Assembly: GCA_964552725.1 (NCBI GenBank)
Contig: CAZKHU010000049.1
Span: forward strand, 1-21,370
Origin: DYTH01 sp964552725
Lineage (GTDB): Bacteria > Desulfobacterota > Syntrophia > Syntrophales > UBA5619
Length of the DNA: 21,370 nucleotides
Direction of reading: 5' to 3'
The notes beneath the pieces were generated by a model. The model was not told the origin of the DNA. It worked only from the letters and a program-made list of their open reading frames with translations, and did no database searches. Both the position numbers and the translations under genes were made by a program. This document shows positions 9,602 through 16,422 of the stretch, one piece after another (within the stretch, counting starts at the first letter, position 1; each line of letters opens with the position of its first letter).

Positions 9602-9804
9602 CGTCACCGTTCGTTACAGCCGTGATGTCTTGGAGTATTTTCGCACTGCCGGCCCCGGCTGGCAGGCGCGCATTGATGCCGCGCTGAAAGAGCGGGTTGC
9701 CCAGCGCCGCCAAAGCAGCGAAAGGTAGCTTTGGTTTTTCTTTCCTTTACTTTGTCGGTCACTTATGGCATAGGCCGCCCGAGGTTTTGATGAAAATACC
9801 GGGA
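9602..9804. repeat. 203-bp direct repeat, copy 2
   Basis: Identical to 7403-7605. It starts abruptly after a T-rich stretch following the MazF relic. It ends 12 bases before the ATG at 9817, inside the ribosome-binding region of that gene (GGGAGG at 9801-9806 straddles the repeat edge). Confidence 0.95.
9603..9728 (+). pseudogene. 3' fragment of brnA (duplicate)
   Basis: This part of the second repeat encodes the last 41 residues of BrnA (56-96) with the same stop codon, but has no N-terminal half and no suitable start. It is a by-product of the repeat, not a gene. Confidence 0.85.
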
Positions 9805-9816
9805 GGTTGAAAAGAA

Positions 9817-10521
9817 ATGGAAAATTTGGAATGTCCCCACTGCGGCAGCGCCCTGGCAAACGGGATGGCGGTCTGCGGAGCATGCGGCAAGGAAGTCAAA
9901 GACAACGAAGTGAAAAACGAGGAAACGGCGCCTCCTCCTCTGGAGCAGAAGGAACCGGGCCGAAAAAATCTCTATGCGATTCTGGTCGTTGTGCTGGTGG
10001 TTTTGGGGGGCGCGGCCCTGCTGATTTTTACGGGCCTGCTGCCGAACCCGCTCTCAGGCGGCGGGGCAACGGTCGCCATCGTCAACGGGGAAAAGATTAC
10101 AACCGCGGAACTTGATAAGAAATTTGCCGTCTATAAAAAGATGTCCGGGAAAAGCGGCCAACTGGATTCCACCCCCGAGGCCCGGGCGACCGCGGCGAAT
10201 ATGAGAAAACAGATACTCGATGGGCTGATTCAGGACAAAATCATGACAACCGAGGCAGCCAGGGAAAAGATCGCCGTAACCCCGCAGGAGCTTGCCGACA
10301 GGATCGCCGCCGTCAAGCAGACCCTCAAGCTCTCCGACAAGGATTTTGAGGAGTTTCTGCAAAATCATGGGATGACCGGGGGCGCTTTCGAAAAAAGGCT
10401 CGAAAGGGATATCCTGATCTCCAAACTCGTCGCCAGGGGGGTGCAGGAAAAGGGAATGACCCAGGATGCCTGGCTCGGCGAACTCAGAAAAAGGGCAAAG
10501 GTCGAGATCGTTACGAAATAA
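9817..10521 (+). CDS. Membrane-anchored zinc-ribbon and SurA-N domain protein
   Basis: A 234-residue protein with three parts. An N-terminal zinc ribbon has Cys pairs at 6/9 and 20/23. A charged linker is followed by one membrane segment at about 53-73. A periplasmic domain (about 85-215) begins VAIVNGEKITTAELDKKF and resembles the N-terminal chaperone domain of SurA/PpiD-type foldases, with LAARI-like repeat helices following. No parvulin isomerase domain follows, so it would be a chaperone-like or structural protein without isomerase activity. Topology predicts a cytoplasmic zinc ribbon and a periplasmic SurA-N part. The ATG at 9817 follows GGGAGG at 9801-9806. Its upstream region is repeated at 7530-7605, so the abiE insertion lies just in front of it. 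The exact role is unknown. Confidence 0.75.
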   Translation: MENLECPHCGSALANGMAVCGACGKEVKDNEVKNEETAPPPLEQKEPGRKNLYAILVVVLVVLGGAALLIFTGLLPNPLSGGGATVAIVNGEKITTAELDKKFAVYKKMSGKSGQLDSTPEARATAANMRKQILDGLIQDKIMTTEAAREKIAVTPQELADRIAAVKQTLKLSDKDFEEFLQNHGMTGGAFEKRLERDILISKLVARGVQEKGMTQDAWLGELRKRAKVEIVTK

Positions 10522-10561
10522 AGGGCTTGTTCGAGGCTAATTCCGGCAGAAGAGTACTATT

Positions 10562-11101
10562 ATGCTTAACCAGCTAATTGCCATAATGAGAAAGTGCTTT
10601 ATCCTGCTTTGTTTAGGCCTGCTGGCGGCTGATTTTACAATGCCCCCTTGCTGGGGAGCGGATAAAACAGCGGTGCGGACGACAATTACCATGGATATAA
10701 ATAATGAGCCGCTGCGCAGCGTACTGGGCAAAATTGCCAAAACAACCAGATGGAAGATAAAAGCCCCGGACAAATGGCTGGACAAGCCGGTCACGCAAAC
10801 CCTGCACAAGGTTACAATGGAAGAGGGGCTAAAATCCGTTTTAAGCAGCGCCGGCGTTGAAAATCAGCTGCTGATGTATGATGAAAAATTGAAAGTGGTT
10901 ACCGTTTTTGACACAACCCTTCCTTCTCAGGGATTAGCCGCCCACCTTCCGGCTCAAGCATCATCCGCGGGGCAACCGCCCAATGTTCATATCACCGGGG
11001 CATCAACCCCCAAACTGCAAAGCCCGAAAAATGAATCATTGCCCATTCCTTTGCGAGCGTTCAGAAGATTTGGAAGCCAGCGCCCTCCCGATAATGATTA
11101 A
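10562..11101 (+). CDS. Secreted protein with a secretin/TonB short N-terminal (STN)-like domain
   Basis: A 179-residue protein, 40 bases after the SurA-N gene. It has a cleavable signal sequence (hydrophobic 12-24, cleavage probably near CWGA-DK at 31-35). A domain at about 40-116 has the pattern of the STN/N0 fold: ITMDINNEPLRSVLGKIAKTT, then a conserved K-rich turn, VTMEEGLKSVL and KVVTVFD. The C-terminal 60 residues are Pro/Ser/Gln-rich and unstructured. The STN fold is found at the start of secretins and TonB receptors, but no barrel or secretin part follows here, so it is stand-alone. The start is uncertain: an in-frame ATG at 10586 also gives a good signal peptide, and neither has a strong Shine-Dalgarno. 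Function unknown. Confidence 0.55.
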   Translation: MLNQLIAIMRKCFILLCLGLLAADFTMPPCWGADKTAVRTTITMDINNEPLRSVLGKIAKTTRWKIKAPDKWLDKPVTQTLHKVTMEEGLKSVLSSAGVENQLLMYDEKLKVVTVFDTTLPSQGLAAHLPAQASSAGQPPNVHITGASTPKLQSPKNESLPIPLRAFRRFGSQRPPDND

Positions 11102-11442
11102 TGTAACGCGGGATGACGCCCGCAACCCAAATAACCAGAAAATCAACGTTGCCGCAAATAACTGCACCAAGGCAAACTGTAAAAGATTTTCACCCTGCCG
11201 GAAAATTTTCTTGTCATTTGGAATAGGATTTCGGAATTAAGTCACTAATCCCGCCCGAAATAAAACACCTCTGGCGTTAATCCCTCGTTCATTTTCCCAC
11301 TTCGCCCTGGATTGCGTACTCCTCAGAACACCTTAATGCCTTTCGGCAAATATTATGCCCATTACAAATCCGAAAAGGTTCCCCTTTTTTAATAGAATTG
11401 TGGAAAAAGAATACCTCTCTGACCCTCAGCGGACAGATGAAC

Positions 11443-11460
11443 GGTGGTGATATTACCGAG
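11443..11460. promoter_or_regulatory. Upstream dyad 1 (probable enhancer-binding-protein site)
   Basis: GGTGGTGATATTACCGAG is an imperfect version of the perfect palindrome 22 bases downstream (11465-11482). It lies about 95-110 bases before the -24/-12 promoter, the usual distance for activators of sigma-54 polymerase. The 22-base period is about two helical turns, so both sites face the same side of the DNA. Confidence 0.5.
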
Positions 11461-11464
11461 TGTG

Positions 11465-11482
11465 GGTGGTGATATCACCACC
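11465..11482. promoter_or_regulatory. Upstream dyad 2, perfect 18-bp palindrome
   Basis: GGTGGTGATATCACCACC is fully palindromic and repeats dyad 1. Its position about 72-89 bases before the -24 box suggests the principal operator of a dimeric sigma-54 activator. The activator gene is not in the window. Confidence 0.6.
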
Positions 11483-11553
11483 TGCCTGCTCCCAGGCATT
11501 CGCCTTAAATCGGCAATTGTATAATATTACTAATTAATTTTTTATTTGAGAAA

Positions 11554-11569
11554 TGGCATATTCGTTGCA
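11554..11569 (+). promoter_or_regulatory. sigma-54 (-24/-12) promoter of the decahaem cytochrome
   Basis: TGGCATATTCGTTGCA has GG and GC exactly 10 bases apart, the invariant spacing of sigma-54 promoters, and agrees with the consensus TGGCAC-N5-TTGCW except at one position. Predicted start near 11581, giving a leader of about 80 bases before the ATG at 11661. Confidence 0.75.
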
Positions 11570-11660
11570 CTATAGAGTATAGCTCTAATTGGCGAAGAGC
11601 AAGATGAAGAGCAATAATTAGCCTCTTCTTAAACAATTTAAATCGAAAAGGAGGATTCTT

Positions 11661-14204
11661 ATGAAAAAGAGCGTTCCGTTATTTGTTTTATTTATCGTTT
11701 TAAGCGTCTTTGCCCTGTCCGGCTGCAGCGGCGACGATGGCAGTGCTGGTCCTGCGGGGCCTGCGGGTCCTGCTGGTCCTGCGGGTACTGCGGCTCCAGT
11801 TGACGCCGCGGCGTTAGCAGCGTCCGCCAGCCAATATGCAACCGCGCAAGCTGCCGGCTTCACCGGCACTCAGGCGCAGTTGCTGTCGTCTCCTTACTCA
11901 ACCGCCGCCGCCCTGGGCTATACCGGGACTGAGGCCCAATGGTCGGCACTGCAGACGGCCGCCAATGCCGCAGCATCTGTTGCAGCGTCGGTTAAACCGG
12001 AGACATGCTCTGTGTGCCATAAAACCGCCGGCTCTGACCATCAGGCATATTATGACCAACTAAACAAAATTGATGCTGCAGGCATCCAGGTTTCAAATGT
12101 AACCTACGCATACGCCGCAGGCACAACCACGGTCAGCTTCAAAATGACCAAATTTGGCACCGACTTTACTTGCAAGGATGCCGACAACTTAAATATTTAC
12201 TGGTCGGGCTATGATGGTACGACTTTCCCCAAAAATACAACTGCGGGATTATCCGAGGGACGTACGAGCCTGAAAGGCACGCTGACCTATGATGGCGCCG
12301 GCAAATGCACGAGTACGTACAACGCCATCGACTTGGGCAATTTAGCATCGAGTAACGGCATGATCGCCGTGTATGGCTACGACGAGAAGGTTGCCAGTGT
12401 TCCCGGCGGGCGCGTCACCCAGGCCAAATACCCATTCGCCTCGGTAAAGAAAATGGAACTTGCTGTGGGCGCTGTTGATTACACGTCTGCCGCAAATGTC
12501 GCCGGCTGCGAAAAGTGCCATACCATACCCTACGGCAAGCACGGTACCATCCTGGGTGCTACGAAAGCGGCAGGTGGTGATGCCACGGAATTTTATACCT
12601 GCAAGCCTTGCCACAAGGACGATGGCGAAGGCGGGCATTTTGAATGGCCGCTTGCAGTTAACGATCCGGCCCTGGCCGCGTCCTATAACGCAGGCGCGGG
12701 AACAGCACTGAGCGATGCGGATAAAACAAAGTACGCCTACAAGACAACGCTCATGAATGACGTGCACATGTCTCATGCGATGGAATTCCTCTATCCGCAG
12801 TCCATGTCAAACTGCGTCGTCTGCCACGAAGGCAAAATCGCCGCCATTACGGCAGATGCCCAGTTTAAGATTGAAACATGCAAAAGCTGCCATCCGTTCT
12901 CCGGCACATCCAAATTGTCTTTGCCCACGCTGGCCGGCCACGCAATGCCTTCTAACGGGGTATGCAATAACTGCCATAACAGCGTCAGCGGCATTGCTCC
13001 GGCATTGAGCGCGATCCACTCCGGCTATGACAAGGTTATCTATGCCGCGGCCGGTAAAGCGTACAAAGATATCTTCGCCATCTCCATCGACAGCGCAACT
13101 TTGAGCGGCACCGATCTTACCGTCAAATTCAAGGCGACCAAGGATGCGACGCTCGGCGCGGCCACGACACTGGCAGTAACAGACATTAAGCCAACTCTGA
13201 GTATCGGCTTGTATGGCTACAATACCAAAGATTTCATAGTTGACGCGCACGGCTCACAGACAATAAATGGCGTCAGCGTAAGAAATCTGGAATATGTTGT
13301 CGGCGCCACGCATCCGCGCTTTACGACCGTCTCCGCAGCCGGCGGCGCCTGGGAAGTCAAGGTAAGTTTGGCTGACTGGGCCGCGAAGATAACCGACGGC
13401 ACGGTAAAGCGTCTGGAAGTTGTTGTTTTGCCGACGCTTGCCAAGGTTGTAGGAGCGGTGGATGATGCAACAAACAAAGAAACAAATGATTATCGCGTCC
13501 CGGTAAGTGCCCCTTCCAGGACCTTTGACCTCACTACCAAGGCTTTTGTCAATTACTTCAGCCCCATCGTCAAGGTGGGAGGAGCAACAACAGCGGCAGC
13601 AGGCTGCGACAACTGCCATGGCGCCTTAGGCAGAACCTTCCATACACCCGCCTATGGCGGTGGTGGTGCGACTGCTTGCCGGGTGTGCCATACCACCCGT
13701 CCCGGCGGTTCGCATCTGGAAATGCAGGGGCGTTCCATCGATTCCTATGTGCACGCGATCCATTCCAACCAGCCTTTCGATATTCAGAATGTCGACTTCG
13801 CTGATCCGTTCACATTGATGGAGTACAAACTCGAAACAGGCGACATGGGAGCCAGCTCGTACTTCTCTTATCCCACGTTCACTACGAGAAACTGTAAGTC
13901 CTGCCACGTGGCCGGTACGTTTGATGTGCCAGATCAGTCCAAATCACTGGGCGGCACCCTTTCGGCATCGCGAGATACTCTTAAGGGCAGAACCAGAAGC
14001 ATAACCGGCGTGCCGAGCTATGTAACCGGCCCTGCTGCCAGAGCCTGCGGTTCCTGCCACAGAACCAACATGATCAACAGAGATGACATCGGCGGACTGG
14101 TATCTTTAAGCCAGCACACCGCGGACAATGGTTATCGCGCTGTCGCAATCGACAGTACGGTATTTGACACGGTAATTACCAAAATCATGTCAGCCTTCAA
14201 ATAG
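11661..14204 (+). CDS. OmcA/MtrC-family decahaem c-type cytochrome lipoprotein
   Basis: An 847-residue probable surface cytochrome for electron transfer to extracellular acceptors. It has a signal peptide with lipobox LSGC (Cys22) and a collagen-like run of four GPA triplets (30-41). An Ala/Gln-rich segment (45-110) contains two similar GF/YTGT-x-AQ units. Ten CXXCH haem sites lie at 116, 283, 314, 385, 407, 435, 649, 673, 745 and 796. They fall into one plus five plus four, separated by beta-rich domains at about 140-265 and 455-615. This resembles the alternating beta-barrel and pentahaem domains of MtrC/OmcA. Other His residues near the motifs (HMSHAMEF, HAIHSNQ) are likely distal ligands. 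The ATG follows AAGGAGG. It is transcribed from a sigma-54 promoter and ends at a double hairpin, 485 bases before the barrel gene. Confidence 0.92.
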   Translation: MKKSVPLFVLFIVLSVFALSGCSGDDGSAGPAGPAGPAGPAGTAAPVDAAALAASASQYATAQAAGFTGTQAQLLSSPYSTAAALGYTGTEAQWSALQTAANAAASVAASVKPETCSVCHKTAGSDHQAYYDQLNKIDAAGIQVSNVTYAYAAGTTTVSFKMTKFGTDFTCKDADNLNIYWSGYDGTTFPKNTTAGLSEGRTSLKGTLTYDGAGKCTSTYNAIDLGNLASSNGMIAVYGYDEKVASVPGGRVTQAKYPFASVKKMELAVGAVDYTSAANVAGCEKCHTIPYGKHGTILGATKAAGGDATEFYTCKPCHKDDGEGGHFEWPLAVNDPALAASYNAGAGTALSDADKTKYAYKTTLMNDVHMSHAMEFLYPQSMSNCVVCHEGKIAAITADAQFKIETCKSCHPFSGTSKLSLPTLAGHAMPSNGVCNNCHNSVSGIAPALSAIHSGYDKVIYAAAGKAYKDIFAISIDSATLSGTDLTVKFKATKDATLGAATTLAVTDIKPTLSIGLYGYNTKDFIVDAHGSQTINGVSVRNLEYVVGATHPRFTTVSAAGGAWEVKVSLADWAAKITDGTVKRLEVVVLPTLAKVVGAVDDATNKETNDYRVPVSAPSRTFDLTTKAFVNYFSPIVKVGGATTAAAGCDNCHGALGRTFHTPAYGGGGATACRVCHTTRPGGSHLEMQGRSIDSYVHAIHSNQPFDIQNVDFADPFTLMEYKLETGDMGASSYFSYPTFTTRNCKSCHVAGTFDVPDQSKSLGGTLSASRDTLKGRTRSITGVPSYVTGPAARACGSCHRTNMINRDDIGGLVSLSQHTADNGYRAVAIDSTVFDTVITKIMSAFK
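11748..11792 (+). repeat. 9-bp tandem repeats encoding a Gly-Pro-Ala stalk
   Basis: Five nearly identical 9-base units (ggt cct gcg type; the last has act) encode residues 30-44. The third bases differ between units. Such tracts gain and lose units by slippage. The product is a short collagen-like linker immediately after the lipid anchor. Confidence 0.8.
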
Positions 14205-14211
14205 CAGGATC

Positions 14212-14239
14212 AGAGAGGTGGGCCGCGGCCCACCTCTCT
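14212..14239. terminator. Perfect 28-bp palindrome after the decahaem gene
   Basis: Fourteen bases (14212-14225) are followed directly by their exact reverse complement (14226-14239). A transcript would form a very strong GC-rich hairpin 8 bases after the stop codon. There is no T-run, so it may block exonucleases or act with the second hairpin. Confidence 0.6.
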
Positions 14240-14278
14240 TCCCAATGAAGGTGATAAACAGATGAATGGAATAAAGAA

Positions 14279-14302
14279 GGTGGGCTGTGGCCCGCCTTTT
14301 TT
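14279..14302 (+). terminator. Rho-independent terminator
   Basis: A 7-bp stem GGTGGGC/GCCCGCC (14279-14285 with 14290-14296), a 4-base loop and six T residues (14297-14302). The arm repeats part of the palindrome 60 bases earlier. It should end the decahaem transcript and separate it from the barrel operon. Confidence 0.8.
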
Positions 14303-14689
14303 ATGTTTTGGCGATGGAAAAAACTTGCATTATTTATTCCCATTATCTATAGTCCGCTACCGCGCTGCAGAGAACTGCGGAGGTACATGGTCGCAAGCTG
14401 GCAACAACCAAAGATGATGAACTCGTCAAAAGTCGGAAAATGACCCTTTTTCGAAATTGACAGCCAATAATAACAGTATGTTACAAATGTAAATTCAGCA
14501 AATTTTGATTTTGACGAGAGCATCAATATTGCTTGGTAATTTTGCATTTAGAACACTCGCGATCGTTGTCTGCGTTTTTTCGCCAGAAGATAATTGCGCA
14601 GGCGCATTTAAACAGTATAGCGGAATTGAGAAATAAACTGACTGCCGGCATCCAGCTCGGCGAATTCTAATCAAGGAGGCTATGTCTCG
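14303..14689. other. Intergenic region before the barrel gene
   Basis: No gene is supported. It contains a 109-bp element with inverted ends (14416-14524) and AT-rich sequence. I find no convincing -24/-12 promoter here; TTGACA near 14457 has only a weak -10 partner at an unfavourable distance. AAGGAGG (14673-14679) is the ribosome-binding site of the next gene. Confidence 0.4.
14416..14524. mobile_element. MITE-like element with 16-bp imperfect inverted ends
   Basis: The ends 14416-14431 and 14509-14524 are inverted copies with 14 of 16 matches, the inner ten (CTCGTCAAAA) being perfect. The 77 bases between are AT-rich and code for nothing credible. Size and layout suit a miniature inverted-repeat element. 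I see no clear target duplication, and no second copy in the window. Confidence 0.4.
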
Positions 14690-15988
14690 ATGATCCCCGA
14701 TGAAAAGAAAAGATGTACAATCATTTTTACTTTGTGCATCGGCATTTCATTATTGCTCCCCCTCTTTCTGCCGGATAGCGGGCAGGCCGTTTCCGTAAGC
14801 GGCGAATCACAGACTATTTTGCGCATGGAACGGGCGGTGGATGACCGCGAGCTTTTGCCCTTCTATGAGTATTTGAGCCTCGGGATCGAAAGCGAATTGA
14901 AGGAAGGCGCCCTGTCCGGCGATTTCGGCGGCTGGGGCCGTCTGGACGGCCGTGACCGGAGACCCGGCGGCCGGTCTGAGGGGGCGCTTCAGTACGGGAG
15001 CGTAAGTTATCGGGGCAATAATAACAACCTCCGGTTTACCGCCGGCCGGCAGTTTGTGGTGGAAGGTCTCGCGGCCGAAAGACTTGACGGCCTTTATCTC
15101 CGCAATGATTTTGCCGGAGGATTCGGCGCTGCGGCCTATGTAGGGTCGCCTGTCGTCACGGAGCCAAATTTCAAGGGCGGCGATGTAACTTACGGAGGCC
15201 GCCTTTCCCACAGCGTTCCCAAGTACTATTCGCTCGGATTAAGCATTCTGCAAACGAATTACGACGGCAACCGAATCAGGGAGGAAGCCGGCCTTGACCT
15301 TTGGCTGCATCCGCTTCCGAAGCTCGATTTTGTCGGCCGGTCTTCCTACAATTCCGTTACCTCGGGATGGATGGAACATGCCTACGCCCTTACCTTCAAC
15401 CCTTCAGGAAATTTGCGGATCAGCGCGGATATGGCAAGCACGAGCTATCGCGACTATTTCCAGCAGATGACCACCAGCGTCTTCAGCTTTAAGACCGGCA
15501 TCATTGATCCCAACGAGAAGCAGTTTTCCCTGGGAGGAGGCGTGGAAGCAAGCCCCGTAGAGTGGTTGACTCTGGTGGCGGACTACAGGAACTACGACTA
15601 TAAAATTGCCGGGGAGGCAAAATACTTCGGCGGCAGGGCAACCATTAATGCCTCCGAATCACTGGCAGTCGGCATCTCCGTACATCGCATGGACGGGGAA
15701 ACTGGCAGGCTGACCTATGACGAATATCGCCTGTTTGCCTCGAAAAAATTGGGCAAAGTGTCCCTGATGGGCGACTTTTACGATGTAAAGTACGACAGCG
15801 CCGTCAGCGGGGTAAAAAACACCTATTCCGCGACGGTTGGGGTTGGGTATGAAATTTCAGAGAAATTGCAATTGGCAGTCGATGTCGACTATTCAAAAAG
15901 CATTGATTTCGATCGCAATCTAACGGGGCTGATAAAGCTCACCTATTCTTTCGACAGGGAGTTCGGGGCAGAAGGGGGGACCAAGTGA
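14690..15988 (+). CDS. Outer-membrane beta-barrel (porin-like), probable partner of the cytochromes
   Basis: A 432-residue protein with a signal peptide (hydrophobic 10-27, cleavage probably after GQA near 33). The rest consists of alternating amphipathic strands with aromatic girdles and short turns (for example YGSVSYRGNNNNLRFTAGRQFVV, LRISADMASTSYRDYF, LTLVADYRNYDYKI). The final strand NLTGLIKLTYSF ends nine residues before the C-terminus. I count roughly 18-22 strands. It contains no CXXCH. Next to three multihaem lipoproteins, the likely job is to hold cytochromes across the outer membrane, as MtrB or Geobacter OmbB do, but it is much shorter than MtrB (about 700 residues) and I see no direct family signature. 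The ATG at 14690 follows AAGGAGG by 10 bases. Its stop overlaps the GTG of the pentahaem gene. Confidence 0.75.
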   Translation: MIPDEKKRCTIIFTLCIGISLLLPLFLPDSGQAVSVSGESQTILRMERAVDDRELLPFYEYLSLGIESELKEGALSGDFGGWGRLDGRDRRPGGRSEGALQYGSVSYRGNNNNLRFTAGRQFVVEGLAAERLDGLYLRNDFAGGFGAAAYVGSPVVTEPNFKGGDVTYGGRLSHSVPKYYSLGLSILQTNYDGNRIREEAGLDLWLHPLPKLDFVGRSSYNSVTSGWMEHAYALTFNPSGNLRISADMASTSYRDYFQQMTTSVFSFKTGIIDPNEKQFSLGGGVEASPVEWLTLVADYRNYDYKIAGEAKYFGGRATINASESLAVGISVHRMDGETGRLTYDEYRLFASKKLGKVSLMGDFYDVKYDSAVSGVKNTYSATVGVGYEISEKLQLAVDVDYSKSIDFDRNLTGLIKLTYSFDREFGAEGGTK

Positions 15989-16422
15989 AGAAAAAACTGT
16001 TTGCCTTTACAGGAATGATTATAATGGGGCTGGTTGTTTATGCTTGCGCCAATGGCGCCAGTGTCGCCAGAAAGCACCCGCAGGAAGTCAAGGGGCTTGT
16101 CAATTGCGGCGAGTGCCACGAAAATCAGTTTGGCGCCCTGAATCACAAGGCTGATGATTTCTACCGCAAGCACAAGTACTACGCCGGAAGCCAGAGAGCT
16201 GTCTGCGCCTCGTGCCATCGCGAATCCTTCTGCGCGGATTGCCATGCCTACAAGGAAGAGCTTAAGCCCAGCGATAAATATAAGACGTCCCCGGAGCGCA
16301 ACCTGCCTCACCGCGGCGATTACCTGAGCCGCCACCGCATCGAAGGCAGGATCAACCCGGCTTCCTGCGCGAAATGCCACGGAAGACAAAACAATGAGAG
16401 GTGCAAAACATGCCACAAATAA
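15985..16422 (+). CDS. Pentahaem c-type cytochrome lipoprotein
   Basis: A 145-residue protein with a signal peptide and Cys21 in VVYAC as a probable lipidation site. Five CXXCH motifs are at 41, 74, 83, 128 and 140, the last ending one residue before the C-terminus. Additional His residues (H54, H63, H109, H117) may be distal ligands. It starts with GTG in a GTGA overlap with the barrel gene, after a G-rich ribosome-binding site, which strongly implies coupled translation. By analogy with MtrA/OmaB it could be the haem wire inside or under the barrel, although five haems are few to span a membrane alone. Confidence 0.88.
   Translation: MKKKLFAFTGMIIMGLVVYACANGASVARKHPQEVKGLVNCGECHENQFGALNHKADDFYRKHKYYAGSQRAVCASCHRESFCADCHAYKEELKPSDKYKTSPERNLPHRGDYLSRHRIEGRINPASCAKCHGRQNNERCKTCHK

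Larger units (their letters stand above)
11102..11660. other. Intergenic region carrying the cytochrome promoter
   Basis: No gene is seen in these 559 bases. The first part (to about 11440) shows only small features: a short inverted repeat near 11109-11124 and a weak AAAAGG/CCTTTT hairpin followed by T residues near 11379-11394, which could end transcription from upstream. The second part holds two dyads (11443-11482), a -24/-12 promoter (11554-11569) and an AT-rich leader of about 80 bases. Confidence 0.6.

Noticed and set aside
10983..11240. 85-codon open frame overlapping the end of the STN-like gene
   Set aside because: Mostly out-of-frame reading of that gene; no start signal and composition unlike a real protein.
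11748..11792. Tandem 9-base units as a possible CRISPR-like or regulatory repeat
   Set aside because: They are in frame and encode a Gly-Pro-Ala linker; units are adjacent without spacers.
14347..14547. 66-codon open frame on the minus strand
   Set aside because: Covers the 109-bp inverted-end element and AT-rich spacer; no Shine-Dalgarno or family signal.
14681..14693. Three-codon leader ATG-TCT-CGA-TGA overlapping the barrel start
   Set aside because: The ATG is only 2 bases from AAGGAGG, too close for initiation, whereas the barrel ATG is 10 bases away; most likely chance.
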